Shown here: positions 40,266 through 49,242 of the stretch, piece after piece
How the letters are laid out: every line of letters starts with the position of its first letter
Numbering within the stretch: position 1 is the first letter of the stretch
Source of the DNA: Nocardia veterana NBRC 100344
GTDB lineage: Bacteria > Actinomycetota > Actinomycetes > Mycobacteriales > Mycobacteriaceae
Reading direction: 5' to 3'
Length of the DNA stretch: 64,000 bases
Assembly: GCF_000308855.1 (NCBI RefSeq)
Contig: NZ_BAGM01000108.1
Coordinates: forward strand, 1-64,000
Made by a program: the position numbers and the translations under genes
Notes under the pieces: model-generated
Databases searched by the model: none
Seen by the model: the letters and a program-made list of their open reading frames with translations, nothing else
What the model was told of the DNA's origin: nothing

Positions 40266-42221
40266 ATGGAACCGACGGCGAGACAGCGCGCCGCGCTGGG
40301 CATCATCTGCGATACGTTCACCCCGGGCGACGGGCAGACGCTGCCCTCGGCCACCGAACTCGGTTCCGTGGACACGGTTTTCGAGATTCTGCGCCGCAAT
40401 CCCCGTGCCGCCGAACGCAAACAGCTCACCACGCTGCTCGACCTCTGGGACATGCGGGTCACCGGCTTTCTGCTGGGTACCCGGGCCCGCCGCTTCTCCA
40501 CGCTCACCCCGGCCGAACGCGAACAGGTGCTGCTGCGCCTCGGTGATTCCCGGCTTCCGTTGAAGCGCATCCTCTTTCAGGCTCTCAAACAGGCCGCGCT
40601 GCTGTCCTACAACGTCACACCCGGCCCGACCGGCAGCCATCCGCTCTGGAAGGCCATCGACTATCCGGGCCCGCCCGGCGCCCTCGCCTCGGCACCGGCG
40701 CCGCCGCTACCGGTCGTACGACCCACGGCGGCGACCACCATGAGCTGCGATGTCGTCGTCGTCGGCTCGGGCGCCGGCGGTGGTACCGCTGCCGCGGTAC
40801 TGGCCGCGGCGGGACTCGACGTGATCGTGCTGGAGCGCGGAAACTATTACGACGACCGCGATTTCGGCCGCGGCGAACTCGACGCCCTGCTCGCGCTGTA
40901 CGCACCGGGACCACCGGCCACCAGCGAAGGCCAGATCACCCTCGTCGCGGGGACCTGTCTGGGCGGCGGCACGGTCGTCAACTGGAGCACCGCACTGCCC
41001 ACCCCGGACGATGTGCGTGCCGAATGGGCCGGCCTCGGCGTGCCGCAGTTCGCCGAGGATGAGTACACCGCCGCCCTGCAGGCGGTGACCCGGCGCCTCG
41101 GCGTCAACGATCGCCACTCCCCGCTCTCGGCGCGCGACAGTGTGCTCGAGCGTGGCGCCACCGCGTTGGGCTGGGATATCGACACCCTGCCCCGCAATGT
41201 CGGCGACGCCTGCGATGCCGGCGTCGAATGCGGCCGGTGCCCCTACGGTTGCCGCGTCGGCGCCAAACAGTCGGTCACCAAGACCTGGCTCGCCGATGCC
41301 GCCGCGCACGGCGCCCGCCTCGTGGTCGACGCCGACGTGCGCCGGATCGACGTGAAACACGGTCGCGCCGAAGGCGTTTCGGCGACGAGTTCGACCGGCG
41401 CGCCGATCGAGGTACGGGCCCGCGCGGTCGTGGTCGCCGCCGGGGCCGTGCAGACTCCGGCGCTGTTGCGGCGCTCGGGTCTGGCCAACAAGAACATCGG
41501 CAGATATCTGCGGCTCCATCCGGCAGCCGCGGTCTTCGGGGTGTTCGACGAGCCGATCCGGCCGTGGGAGGGCGGCATGCAGGCGCGGATCAGCCGCGAG
41601 CACCGCGATCTGGACGGCAACGGGTACGGCGTCATCTACGAGACCGGGCCGATCCATCCGGGCATGGGCGTCGGGTTCATGAACTGGCGGGGCGCCGCGG
41701 ACTACCGCGCGAACCTGCTGGAGCTGCACAAATCGGTGGCGCTGGGGGTGATCACCCGGGACCGCGATCACGGCAGCGTCCGCATCGACAAGGACGGCGA
41801 ACCGGTGGTCTCGTACCGGCTGTCCGACTACGACCGCCGTCATCTCCACACCGGAATCACCGGAGCCGCACAGATTCTCGAGGCCGCGGGGGCACGGCGC
41901 ATCTATTCCGGACACCAGGCGGGACCGTCCTACCGGCCCGGCCGCAGCGGATCGCACGCCGAATTCGCGGCCGCCTGCGCCGCCGCCGGCTACGAACCCG
42001 GTCAGTGCGCGATGGGCGCGCTGCACATCATGGGCTCGGCGCGCATGGGCGGCACACCCGGCATGTCGGCCGTCGACCCGGACGGCGCGACCTGGGACGT
42101 GCCGAATGTCGTCGTTGCCGACGCCTCCTGTTTTCCCACCGCGTCGGGGGTCAACCCGATGGTGTCCATCGAGGCGATCGCCTACATGAACGCGACACGG
42201 CTCGCCGCGCGGCTGCGGTGA
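40266..42221 (+). CDS. GMC-family FAD oxidoreductase (long-chain alcohol oxidase-like)
   Basis: 651 aa. Residues 1-130 form a helical N-terminal domain like gluconate 2-dehydrogenase subunit 3. The FAD-binding GSGAGGG is at 167-173. Then come LVAGTCLGGGTVVNWS, a cysteine cluster CDAGVECGRCPYGC (about 319-332), and the GMC C-terminal signature HIMGSARMGG...GVNPMVSIEAIAYMNA with the catalytic His. This arrangement is that of long-chain fatty alcohol oxidases and of related mycobacterial GMC enzymes. AAAGGGTGAG precedes the ATG. No Tat or Sec signal is seen, so it is cytoplasmic or membrane-associated. The electron acceptor is unknown. Confidence 0.85.
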   Translation: MEPTARQRAALGIICDTFTPGDGQTLPSATELGSVDTVFEILRRNPRAAERKQLTTLLDLWDMRVTGFLLGTRARRFSTLTPAEREQVLLRLGDSRLPLKRILFQALKQAALLSYNVTPGPTGSHPLWKAIDYPGPPGALASAPAPPLPVVRPTAATTMSCDVVVVGSGAGGGTAAAVLAAAGLDVIVLERGNYYDDRDFGRGELDALLALYAPGPPATSEGQITLVAGTCLGGGTVVNWSTALPTPDDVRAEWAGLGVPQFAEDEYTAALQAVTRRLGVNDRHSPLSARDSVLERGATALGWDIDTLPRNVGDACDAGVECGRCPYGCRVGAKQSVTKTWLADAAAHGARLVVDADVRRIDVKHGRAEGVSATSSTGAPIEVRARAVVVAAGAVQTPALLRRSGLANKNIGRYLRLHPAAAVFGVFDEPIRPWEGGMQARISREHRDLDGNGYGVIYETGPIHPGMGVGFMNWRGAADYRANLLELHKSVALGVITRDRDHGSVRIDKDGEPVVSYRLSDYDRRHLHTGITGAAQILEAAGARRIYSGHQAGPSYRPGRSGSHAEFAAACAAAGYEPGQCAMGALHIMGSARMGGTPGMSAVDPDGATWDVPNVVVADASCFPTASGVNPMVSIEAIAYMNATRLAARLR

Positions 42222-42227
42222 GCCGGA

Positions 42228-42608
42228 TCAGAGCCCGCGGATACCGTCCAGCAGCGCCCGCAGCAGGCTGACGTCACCGGGGCCGGCCTCGGCCTGGCGC
42301 GGCTGCCGGAATTCCAGCCGCCCGTCGTCGATCAGATCACCGACCAGCACCTTGGTCATGGTGAGCGGAAGCGCCAGCCGCGCGGCGACTTCCGCGATCG
42401 ACTGCGGAGTGCGGCACAGTTCCGCGATCGCCTCGTATTCGGGTTCGTGGCGGTGCAGGGCCGAACCGCGGCCGTTGTCGACCACCAGCGTGAGCATATC
42501 CAGCTCCGGCCGGGTGCTGCGGCCCCGGCCGTGCGTGACCGCGTACAGCCGGACCAGCGGTCCGGCTTCGTCGTCGAACCAGGCGTCCCCGTCGTTCACG
42601 GCCGCCAC
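42228..42608 (-). CDS. DUF742 protein (CvnC-like)
   Basis: 126 aa, GTG start. The DUF742 pattern is GPLVRLYAVTHGRGRSTRPE, LDMLTLVV, HEPEYEAIAELCRTPQSIAE and LTMTKVLVGDLIDDGRLEF, with an internal winged-helix-like region. In streptomycete conservons this is the third member (CvnC), following the kinase-like CvnA and roadblock CvnB, and preceding the GTPase CvnD. Here it is the last gene, and its stop is 6 bp from the convergent GMC gene. It lies 85 bp after the roadblock gene. Confidence 0.88.
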   Translation of the reverse strand: MAAVNDGDAWFDDEAGPLVRLYAVTHGRGRSTRPELDMLTLVVDNGRGSALHRHEPEYEAIAELCRTPQSIAEVAARLALPLTMTKVLVGDLIDDGRLEFRQPRQAEAGPGDVSLLRALLDGIRGL

Positions 42609-42693
42609 CCGAGGCGGCCGGCCGACAGCGACCGATCCGATACCGGCGACGGCGGCGTGCGGACGCCGCGCCGCCCCCGGCTCCGGCCCGGCG

Positions 42694-43083
42694 TCATCGC
42701 CGATCGACCGCCAGATGCGAGCCGACCCGCTGCACGGTCTGATTCATCGCGTAGGCCACCATCCCGAGATCGGCGTTCTCCGCGGCCAGCAGGCCCAGAC
42801 AGGCGTTGTCACCGGCCGCCGTGATGAACAGCACCGCCCGATCGAGCTCCACCATGGTCTGGCAGACCCCGCCGGCGTCGAAATGATGTCCCGCGCTGCG
42901 GGCCAGGCTGTGCAGCGCCGAGGCCATCGCGCAGAACCGCTCGGCATCGGAGGTTTCCAGCTGTGCCGAATTACCCAGCAGCAAGCCGTCGGTGGACAGC
43001 AGGACCGCGTAGCGGACGCCGGTGAGACCCTTCACCAGATCATCGAGCAGCCACCCGACATCACTGCGGTTGGCATCAGTCAT
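42694..43083 (-). CDS. Roadblock/LC7-domain protein (CvnB-like)
   Basis: 129 aa. The roadblock fold shows VGWLLDDLVKGLTGVRYAVL, STDGLLLGNS, ERFCAMASALHSLARSAGHH and GDNACLGLLAAENADLGMV. Proteins of this type act as GTPase-activating partners of MglA/CvnD-type small GTPases. Its ATG lies inside the end of the kinase gene (8-nt overlap, ATGACTGA), with GAGGGCGAAG just upstream. That makes translational coupling with the kinase likely. Confidence 0.92.
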   Translation of the reverse strand: MTDANRSDVGWLLDDLVKGLTGVRYAVLLSTDGLLLGNSAQLETSDAERFCAMASALHSLARSAGHHFDAGGVCQTMVELDRAVLFITAAGDNACLGLLAAENADLGMVAYAMNQTVQRVGSHLAVDRR

Positions 43084-45607
43084 CTTCGCCCTCGTTCGTG
43101 TCGAAAGGTGGTGTCGACGAGCCGGATTCGGCAGCAGGTCGGCGGCCCTGCCGAGTTCCCTGCTCGACGGCGCTGATCAGGTTGCGAGCTTGGTCGGCGG
43201 TGCGCCGCCGGACGGAGTTCACGCCGGCGGCGGGCGGCTCGTCACGTCCGGTCGTGCGCATCCGGCGCGGCAGCGGCGGGCGGCCCGCCCCGGCGCGCAC
43301 CACCGTCGGCGGTGCCGTGACCGGAGCGCCGAACACGCCCGTCGCCGGCGCGTTCGCAGCCCGCTGATCCGACGCCGAGGTGAACCATGCCGAACGGCGT
43401 GGACCGTCCTCGGGGTCGGCCGGCGCGGCGGGTTCCGGTCCGGCGGGATGCTTCTCGGGGCTCACATCGGCAGCGGGCGTCGAGCTCTCCGCCGCCCGTT
43501 CCACCGGGCCGAGCACCGCGAATTCACCGGTCGCGGGACCCGGTTCGTCGAACTCGATCCCGCCCTCACCGGCGTCGAGCACGCGAGTGCCGATCAGCAC
43601 CACGGCACGCACCCCGCCGTACGCCGATTCCCGCAGCTTCACCGAAATGCCGTGGCGATTCGCCAATTTCGCGACGACGAACAATCCCAGCCTGGTGTCG
43701 GAGGACAGCGCCGCGACACTGAATTCCGGTGGGCGAGCGAGCATCTCGTTACGGCGATCGAGCTCGTCGGCGGACATTCCGAGGCCCTGGTCGACGACCT
43801 CCACCGCTACTCCGCGACCCACCACCGACGCATGGACCTCCACCCGGGCCTGCGGCGGTGAATACGAGGTGGCGTTGTCCATCAACTCGGCCAGCAGGTG
43901 GATCAGGTCGGCGACCGCCGTACCGCTGACCCGCGTGCGGGGAATGCGGCCGATCCGAATTCTGGTGTAGTCCAGGCTCTCCGCGACCGCGCCGCGGATC
44001 ACCTCGATCAGCGGCACCGGATGCCGCCAGCGGCGACCGGGCTGCTTGCCGCCCAGGATGATCAGATTCTCGGCATTGCGCCGCGCCCGGGTCGCCAGAT
44101 GGTCCAGCTGGAACAGCAACTCGAGCTGATCGGCGTTCTCCTCGCGCCGCTCGGCCTGATCCAGCAGCGCCAGCTGGCGATGAACCAGCGCCTGGCTGCG
44201 GTGGGCGATGTCGAGGAAGATCGTGTTGATACCGGCGCGGGTATTCGACTCCGCGACGGCGGCCGATACCGCGGCCACCTGTGCTCGGTTGAAGGCCTGC
44301 GCGACCTGACCGAGTTCATCGGTTCCGAAGTCGAGCCGGGACACCTCGCTCACCGCGTCCACCGCCTCGCCCGCCGACACTCGGCGCATGATGTCGGGCA
44401 GCCGCTCGTCGGCCAGCTCCAGGGTGTCGCGACGCAGGCGACGCATCCGGCCGATGAATCGATTCGCCAGCACCAGGGCCGCGAGAAACGCCAGCACCGA
44501 GATCACCAGGACCGCTCCGCCACCGAACAGCGATCCGACCGCGGTGCGATCACCCTCCGACCGGGCCGCGGCGTGCGCGTCCCGGCTCTTGTCCTGCCAC
44601 AGCTGCAGCAGTTCGGAGCCGACCTGGGCGGAACTGTCCCGCCAGGCCTGCATCGTCATCGGCAGGGCCGGCTGCACCGCGTCCCGCGTGGTGTGCGCGC
44701 GCCCGGAATCACTTGTCCGGCTGGATGATTCGGTATCCGCCTCGGCTGGAACGAGACCCCGGGCGGCGATCGCGTCGGCCATCTCGTTGACCTGCCCCCA
44801 GGGTCCGCTGTGCACGATCGCGTCGAGCTGCGCCGCACGCTCCCCTTTCAGCACCGTCTGCGCATAGCCGACATGGCCGCGGAACTCACCCAGGTAGTCG
44901 GTGAACCGGGTCCGCTGCGCGGGCGTGGACGCCCCGGTCGTCAACGCCAGTTCGCCGACCGCGACGGCCTTGGAGAGGGCCTCCGACGCCCGCAGCACCT
45001 CCACGGCGTAGCCGAGTTGTACGGCGATTCCGGCATTCGGCGCCAGCCGCGCGGCGAGCATCGAGGCATCCACGATCGCCGCGATGAACGTGCTGAACAG
45101 GCCGAAGGCCTGTTCCGGCGGCGCCTGACCGGAGTCGATGCCGCGGCGCACCAGCGGTAGTTGCGCCAGCAGTTGGCCGTAGGCGGCGATATCGGCTCCG
45201 GACCCGTCCTGATTCATCTTCTGCGCCTCGTCGCCTTTGGCGGTGAGCGCGGCCAGGGCCTCGTCTGAGCGTTGCCGGGCCGCCACCAACCGGTCCGCGG
45301 CGGTGGGGTCGCCCGCCAGCTGCAGCATCGACAGCCGGCGTTCCTCGCCGAAGGTCGTCATGATCGCGGCGGCGGGTTCGGCGGTGCTGGACGCCAATTC
45401 GGCCCAGTCGCGGGCATCGCGGCCCGACCGCACCAGATATCCGGCCGCACCCACGCCGGTGGCGAGCAGCGTGATACTCGAGATCAGCACGATCGCCAGC
45501 AGGCGCACCCGCACGCTGACCCGGCCGCGCACCCCGCGACTGACCAGACCGAACCAGCGCGAACGACTTTTCACAGGCAGACCAGGAAGCTTCGACCACT
45601 CAACCAC
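43076..45607 (-). CDS. Nitrate/nitrite-sensing-type histidine kinase-like protein (CvnA-like)
   Basis: 843 aa from the GTG at 45607. A first TM lies at about 30-55 and a second near 345-375. Between them is a large extracellular NIT-type helical sensor (about 56-345). After TM2 come a HAMP-like segment (NRFIGRMRRLRRDTLELADE), a region DIAHRSQALVHRQLALLDQ in place of a phospho-acceptor domain, and an HATPase_c domain (LAELMDNATSYSPPQARVEV, VVDQGLGMS, RLGLFVVAKLANRHGI). The last 170 residues are Pro/Ala-rich. Proteins of this class head conservons and signal without a classic response regulator. Confidence 0.9.
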   Translation of the reverse strand: MVEWSKLPGLPVKSRSRWFGLVSRGVRGRVSVRVRLLAIVLISSITLLATGVGAAGYLVRSGRDARDWAELASSTAEPAAAIMTTFGEERRLSMLQLAGDPTAADRLVAARQRSDEALAALTAKGDEAQKMNQDGSGADIAAYGQLLAQLPLVRRGIDSGQAPPEQAFGLFSTFIAAIVDASMLAARLAPNAGIAVQLGYAVEVLRASEALSKAVAVGELALTTGASTPAQRTRFTDYLGEFRGHVGYAQTVLKGERAAQLDAIVHSGPWGQVNEMADAIAARGLVPAEADTESSSRTSDSGRAHTTRDAVQPALPMTMQAWRDSSAQVGSELLQLWQDKSRDAHAAARSEGDRTAVGSLFGGGAVLVISVLAFLAALVLANRFIGRMRRLRRDTLELADERLPDIMRRVSAGEAVDAVSEVSRLDFGTDELGQVAQAFNRAQVAAVSAAVAESNTRAGINTIFLDIAHRSQALVHRQLALLDQAERREENADQLELLFQLDHLATRARRNAENLIILGGKQPGRRWRHPVPLIEVIRGAVAESLDYTRIRIGRIPRTRVSGTAVADLIHLLAELMDNATSYSPPQARVEVHASVVGRGVAVEVVDQGLGMSADELDRRNEMLARPPEFSVAALSSDTRLGLFVVAKLANRHGISVKLRESAYGGVRAVVLIGTRVLDAGEGGIEFDEPGPATGEFAVLGPVERAAESSTPAADVSPEKHPAGPEPAAPADPEDGPRRSAWFTSASDQRAANAPATGVFGAPVTAPPTVVRAGAGRPPLPRRMRTTGRDEPPAAGVNSVRRRTADQARNLISAVEQGTRQGRRPAAESGSSTPPFDTNEGEDD

Positions 45608-45825
45608 GGAAGATCTTCCTGTTGTCGGGCAGCGCCCGCGCGCATTCGGACATCGGCGCACCCGAGCCAACCGGCCAGCTGAGCAACCGGCCCCCACTTC
45701 CTCACCGCACCGCCCGAAGACGGCAGAACCACAGATAACGCTGAGAGACTAACCGACCCTCGGAAGCGCTACAGCCGATCGCGGAGATCCGTTGCCGGAC
45801 AGAGGTTTCCAGCACACGCGCCGGC

Positions 45826-46260
45826 TCAGCGCGCGGCGGCGACCTCCTTCGGCCGCAGGAACGCCTGCCAGAACAGGTAGAAACCAACCGGCACGATGCC
45901 GCAGGCCAGCAGCAGCGGCGACGTCCAGGTGTCGGTCAGCAGCACATCGCCACCGGGACCGGTGGTCGAGCAGATCAGGAAACCGAACAGCCAGCCGATC
46001 ACCGGCAGCCCCATCGCCGCCGGACGCGTCGCCACCGCGCGCATCCCCATCACCAGGGCGACGTTCACCACCGCCGCGACCGGCGCCGCGATCGGGAACG
46101 GCGTGGCGCCCAGGTACAGCGGCAGGTACAGCACCTCGAGCAGTACCGACAGAAACCCGTCGAAGACCAGCACCGCCGCCAGCAACCCGCCCAGCACCGG
46201 CCAGACATACCTCGATCCACCGGGCTCCGTCGTCGCCCGGCTGGTCACCGCAGTTGTCAC
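45826..46260 (-). CDS. Four-helix membrane protein (Rv1171-like)
   Basis: 144 aa from the GTG at 46260. That start overlaps the stop of the 52-aa gene as GTGA and fits the length I recall for Rv1171, the gene beside mshB in M. tuberculosis. Four hydrophobic helices are visible: YVWPVLGGLLAAVLVFDGFL, PIAAPVAAVVNVALVMGMRA, MGLPVIGWLFGFLICS and LLLACGIVPVGFYLFWQAFL. There is no recognisable domain and no signal peptide. It is probably co-translated with the small upstream gene. Confidence 0.75.
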   Translation of the reverse strand: MTTAVTSRATTEPGGSRYVWPVLGGLLAAVLVFDGFLSVLLEVLYLPLYLGATPFPIAAPVAAVVNVALVMGMRAVATRPAAMGLPVIGWLFGFLICSTTGPGGDVLLTDTWTSPLLLACGIVPVGFYLFWQAFLRPKEVAAAR

Positions 46261-46415
46261 GGTACCGGCGGGAAGCCGAGCAGGGTCAACAGATGACTCT
46301 GCAGATCGACGAAACCGTAGAGCACCGACAGGTACAGATCGTGCTGCGCCTGCCAGTTCGGCTTCTGGCTCTCGACGAACGCGACGATGGCGTCCTGCAG
46401 GCTCCAGTTGTACAT
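46257..46415 (-). CDS. 52-aa small protein in the mshB cluster
   Basis: A short gene not matching any family I know. The product begins MYNWSLQDAIVAFVESQKPN, continues WQAQHDLYLSVLYGFVDLQS and ends HLLTLLGFPPVP. It is rich in aromatic and hydrophobic residues, with an amphipathic helix at about 22-45. TAGACT ends 6 nt before the ATG, giving it a leaderless promoter. Its TGA overlaps the GTG of the following membrane-protein gene by 4 nt. Promoter, frame and coupling all support a real gene; a helper of the membrane protein is inferred. Confidence 0.65.
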   Translation of the reverse strand: MYNWSLQDAIVAFVESQKPNWQAQHDLYLSVLYGFVDLQSHLLTLLGFPPVP

Positions 46416-46421
46416 GCGAGC

Positions 46422-46427
46422 AGTCTA
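46422..46427 (-). promoter_or_regulatory. -10 hexamer of the 52-aa gene
   Basis: TAGACT on the minus strand ends 6 nt before the ATG at 46415, in the 62-bp gap after mshB. Confidence 0.55.
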
Positions 46428-46477
46428 AGCCGACCGGTCCGCGATGCGACCAGCCCGCGTGCCCGATCCGTCGGCGC

Positions 46478-47377
46478 TCAGGCCAGTCCGGCGAACAGAT
46501 CGTCCTCGCGGCCGTCGGGACCGACCGGACCGAGCCGACCACGGACCAGCACATAGTGTTCCTCGGGCAGCACCGGCTGGGCGATATTGTTCGACAGCGC
46601 GAATTCGCGGCCCGACGGGGCGAGCGTGACCTGAGTGGCATGCGCGCGCAGCGCCGCTCGTTTCGCGGCCAGCACCTCCGACACGTCGACGGTGGTGGTC
46701 ACGGTATCGCTCGAGACGCAGGCCAGCTCACCGGTCGCGGGCAGCCGCCACCCCCGCGGCAGCGCACCGGGCAGCCGATCGACGGTCCGGCGGGCCAGCG
46801 CCTCGGTATGCCGGCGCAGCACGTCGGCATCGGTGACGGTCCAGTAGAGCTTCGGTGTGTCCCAACCCTTTTCGGCCGCTGCCGCCACTGCGTCCATGGT
46901 CACCCGATGGGCGCGCAGATGGTCCGGATGCCCGTACCCGCCGCGCGGGTCGTAGCCGACCACCACCCGCGGGCGCAGTCGCAGCAGCACCTCGGTCAGT
47001 TCCGCCACCGCCGCCGGACCGGAATCGACGAAGGCCCGCGGGTGGGTCGGAACCATGGGCTTCGGATCGGCGGTCGTGCCCGTCATCCCCGAATCACGCC
47101 AGCGACCCGCGCCGCCGAGGAAATACGGCGCGTCGACGCCGAGCGCGGCCAGCGCCGCGGTCAGCTCCCCGATCCGGTAACCGCCCAGCTGATCGGCGTG
47201 GGCGCTGGTCAGTTGCGCCCAGCGGTCCCCGATCACCTCGCCCTCCTCGCCGAGCGTGCAGGTCACCACCGTCACCGGGTAACCGCGGCGGCGATAGTGC
47301 GCGATGGTGCCGCCGGTGGTGATGGTCTCGTCGTCCGGATGGGCGTGCACCAGAACCAGGCCGCCGGTTTCGGTCAC
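46478..47377 (-). CDS. mshB: GlcNAc-Ins deacetylase of mycothiol synthesis
   Basis: 299 aa. It is a PIG-L/LmbE fold zinc deacetylase with HAHPDDE (ligands H13 and D16) and GYGHPDH (H150). The loop GDRWAQLTSAHADQLGGYRI is typical of MshB rather than the mycothiol S-conjugate amidase. It removes acetate from GlcNAc-inositol, the second committed step toward mycothiol. The GTG at 47377 overlaps the lpqW stop as GTGA, so the two are coupled. It is the Rv1170 equivalent. Confidence 0.94.
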   Translation of the reverse strand: MTETGGLVLVHAHPDDETITTGGTIAHYRRRGYPVTVVTCTLGEEGEVIGDRWAQLTSAHADQLGGYRIGELTAALAALGVDAPYFLGGAGRWRDSGMTGTTADPKPMVPTHPRAFVDSGPAAVAELTEVLLRLRPRVVVGYDPRGGYGHPDHLRAHRVTMDAVAAAAEKGWDTPKLYWTVTDADVLRRHTEALARRTVDRLPGALPRGWRLPATGELACVSSDTVTTTVDVSEVLAAKRAALRAHATQVTLAPSGREFALSNNIAQPVLPEEHYVLVRGRLGPVGPDGREDDLFAGLA

Positions 47378-49161
47378 GACAGCCGCCGCCAGGTCGCGGC
47401 GCCGCCGAAGATCCCCACCTGGATCGATCCGCTCAGCGACACACCGTCCATCCGGGAACTGGCCGCGGCCACCCCGGTGTCCTGCACGATCGGCAGCACG
47501 GTCGCCAACTCCCACAGCCGGGGCTCGGCGTCGCCGATCGCCTTCGGCACGTCGACGCCACGCAGTGCCGCATCGATCTGTGGTTGCAGTGCGGGGTCGC
47601 ACACACCGGACACATTGCCGGGCGCCTTGCGGACGGCATCGGCCTGCGACGTATCCTCCTGCCCCGGCACGGCCACCGGCGGGCAGCCGTAGCGCGAGGC
47701 CAAAATCGTCGCCGGATCCTCGCCGGCCCGCTCCCAGCCGACCACGGCGTCGATCGTGCCGTCGGACAGATCCTTGCCGTACAGCTCGTCGGCGGGCAGG
47801 CTGCGGACCGAGGCGTCGATCCCGGCGCTCCGCAACTGGTCGGCGGCGGTATTCGCGACCGCCAGCGTGGTCGGATCCTTGTCCACGGCACCGATCCGGA
47901 TCGTCAGGGTGCGGCCGTTCTTGGCCACCGGACGCGGTTGCGGCGCGGGCGATGTCGTGGAGTTGCCAGCCGTCGGGGTTTCCGGCGCCCGGCCGAATCC
48001 GGCCTCGCCGAGCAATCCGAACGCCTGATCGGCAGCCATCCGCGGTGGCGCGGTCGGCACATAACCCGGATCCGAAGGGGCGAGAACCTGGGCCCGCACC
48101 GGCTCCACCCACGCGCCGGTCTCGGCGCCGACCGAGGCCAGCAGCGCCGGATCCAGCAGCCCCAGCACGGCGTGCCGCACCCGCGGATCGGCCAGATCGC
48201 CGGTGCGCCCGTTCAACACCAGCTGCATCTCCCGGGCCTGCGGCATGATCGCGGTCCGCACCGCGGGGATCGCGGCCAGCTGCGCCTGCGTCGCGACACC
48301 GCCGTGGACGAGCGCCATCTGCGCGTCCCCCGCGCGCAGCGATTCGGCCAGCTGCGCCGCGGTCCCGCCGCGCCGCAACAGAATCTGATCGGGCACCGCC
48401 GGTGTGCCCCAGTAGCGATCGTTGCGTTCGAGCAGAATCTCCTCGCGCCCCGCATCGGCCTGCTTGACCCGGAACTGCCCGCCGGAGATCGGGTTCTGAT
48501 CGATCAGGCCGCGCTCCACGGCGAGCGCCTTCTGGAATCCGCCCGGTGAATCCTTGAGCAGATGCGAGGGCAGCAGATCCGAAAACAGTTGCCGCCACGC
48601 GGGATACGGCTGACTCATCGTCACCGTCACCGTCTTGCCGCCCTCCGAGGAGGCCACATCCGAGATCAACCGATAGCCGGCCGGATCCACCGCCCCGGGC
48701 TGACTGATCATCTGCTGCCACAGGTACCGGAAATCCTCGGCGGCGATCGGCGCACCGTCGGACCACGACGCCTGATTCTGGATCTTGTAGGTGACGGTGA
48801 ACGGTTCGGGCGCGGTCACGTCGGCCGAGACCATCAGCGCGTTGTCCGGCACCCAATCGGTCCCACCGGGCACCGTCGGCGAGGGCACCGGCCGGAATGG
48901 GCTCGGAAACACCATGGACGCAACGGCATTGGTGGCCGGGGACTGATTCGACCGCAGGTGCGGATTGAAGCCGATCCCGATGTCGTCGACCGCCACCACG
49001 ACGGTCGATTTGGTCGGCTTGGCCGGCGTCGTCTTCGGACTGTCGGTGCTCTCGATCGGCGGCGGCGGATTCGCGGTGCAGGCGGTGAGCATGCCCACCG
49101 CCAGCACCAGCAACAGAACCGCCACCCGCCCTACGGCGCGGCTACCTACTCCCGACTTCAC
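47374..49161 (-). CDS. lpqW: Lipoprotein LpqW (PIM/LAM regulator)
   Basis: 595 aa. It has a signal peptide with lipobox LTAC and lipidation Cys28. The rest is an SBP_bac_5-type periplasmic-binding fold (WSDGAPIAAEDFRYLWQQMI, FRVKQADAGREEILLERNDR, DDLGIGFNPHL-like DDIGIGFNPHL), with a Pro/Thr/Ser linker near 400. In mycobacteria LpqW does not import peptides but controls partition of PIM4 toward LAM at the membrane, acting around PimE. pimE lies 2.7 kb away here. The GTG at 49161 lies 8 nt after TAAGGT. Confidence 0.92.
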   Translation of the reverse strand: MKSGVGSRAVGRVAVLLLVLAVGMLTACTANPPPPIESTDSPKTTPAKPTKSTVVVAVDDIGIGFNPHLRSNQSPATNAVASMVFPSPFRPVPSPTVPGGTDWVPDNALMVSADVTAPEPFTVTYKIQNQASWSDGAPIAAEDFRYLWQQMISQPGAVDPAGYRLISDVASSEGGKTVTVTMSQPYPAWRQLFSDLLPSHLLKDSPGGFQKALAVERGLIDQNPISGGQFRVKQADAGREEILLERNDRYWGTPAVPDQILLRRGGTAAQLAESLRAGDAQMALVHGGVATQAQLAAIPAVRTAIMPQAREMQLVLNGRTGDLADPRVRHAVLGLLDPALLASVGAETGAWVEPVRAQVLAPSDPGYVPTAPPRMAADQAFGLLGEAGFGRAPETPTAGNSTTSPAPQPRPVAKNGRTLTIRIGAVDKDPTTLAVANTAADQLRSAGIDASVRSLPADELYGKDLSDGTIDAVVGWERAGEDPATILASRYGCPPVAVPGQEDTSQADAVRKAPGNVSGVCDPALQPQIDAALRGVDVPKAIGDAEPRLWELATVLPIVQDTGVAAASSRMDGVSLSGSIQVGIFGGAATWRRLS

Positions 49162-49169
49162 GATCGGAA

Positions 49170-49175
49170 ACCTTA
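49170..49175 (-). promoter_or_regulatory. -10 hexamer of the lpqW-mshB operon
   Basis: TAAGGT on the minus strand ends 8 nt before the lpqW GTG at 49161; leaderless type. Confidence 0.5.
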
Positions 49176-49185
49176 GCGGTGGGAG

Positions 49186-49230
49186 CGGCGGCCCGGAGAC
49201 GGCAGCGTGCGGAACCGCGCCGGGCCGCCG
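49186..49230 (-). terminator. Hairpin after typA
   Basis: An 11-bp perfect stem (CGGCGGCCCGG, 49186-49196, with 49220-49230) with a 23-nt loop lies 12 bp beyond the typA stop. Confidence 0.5.
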
Positions 49231-49242
49231 GAATCCACAGCC

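Noticed and set aside
47378..48856. Long frame extending mshB into lpqW
   Set aside because: It is an alternate frame of lpqW. MshB length and motifs fit the GTG at 47377, coupled to the lpqW stop.
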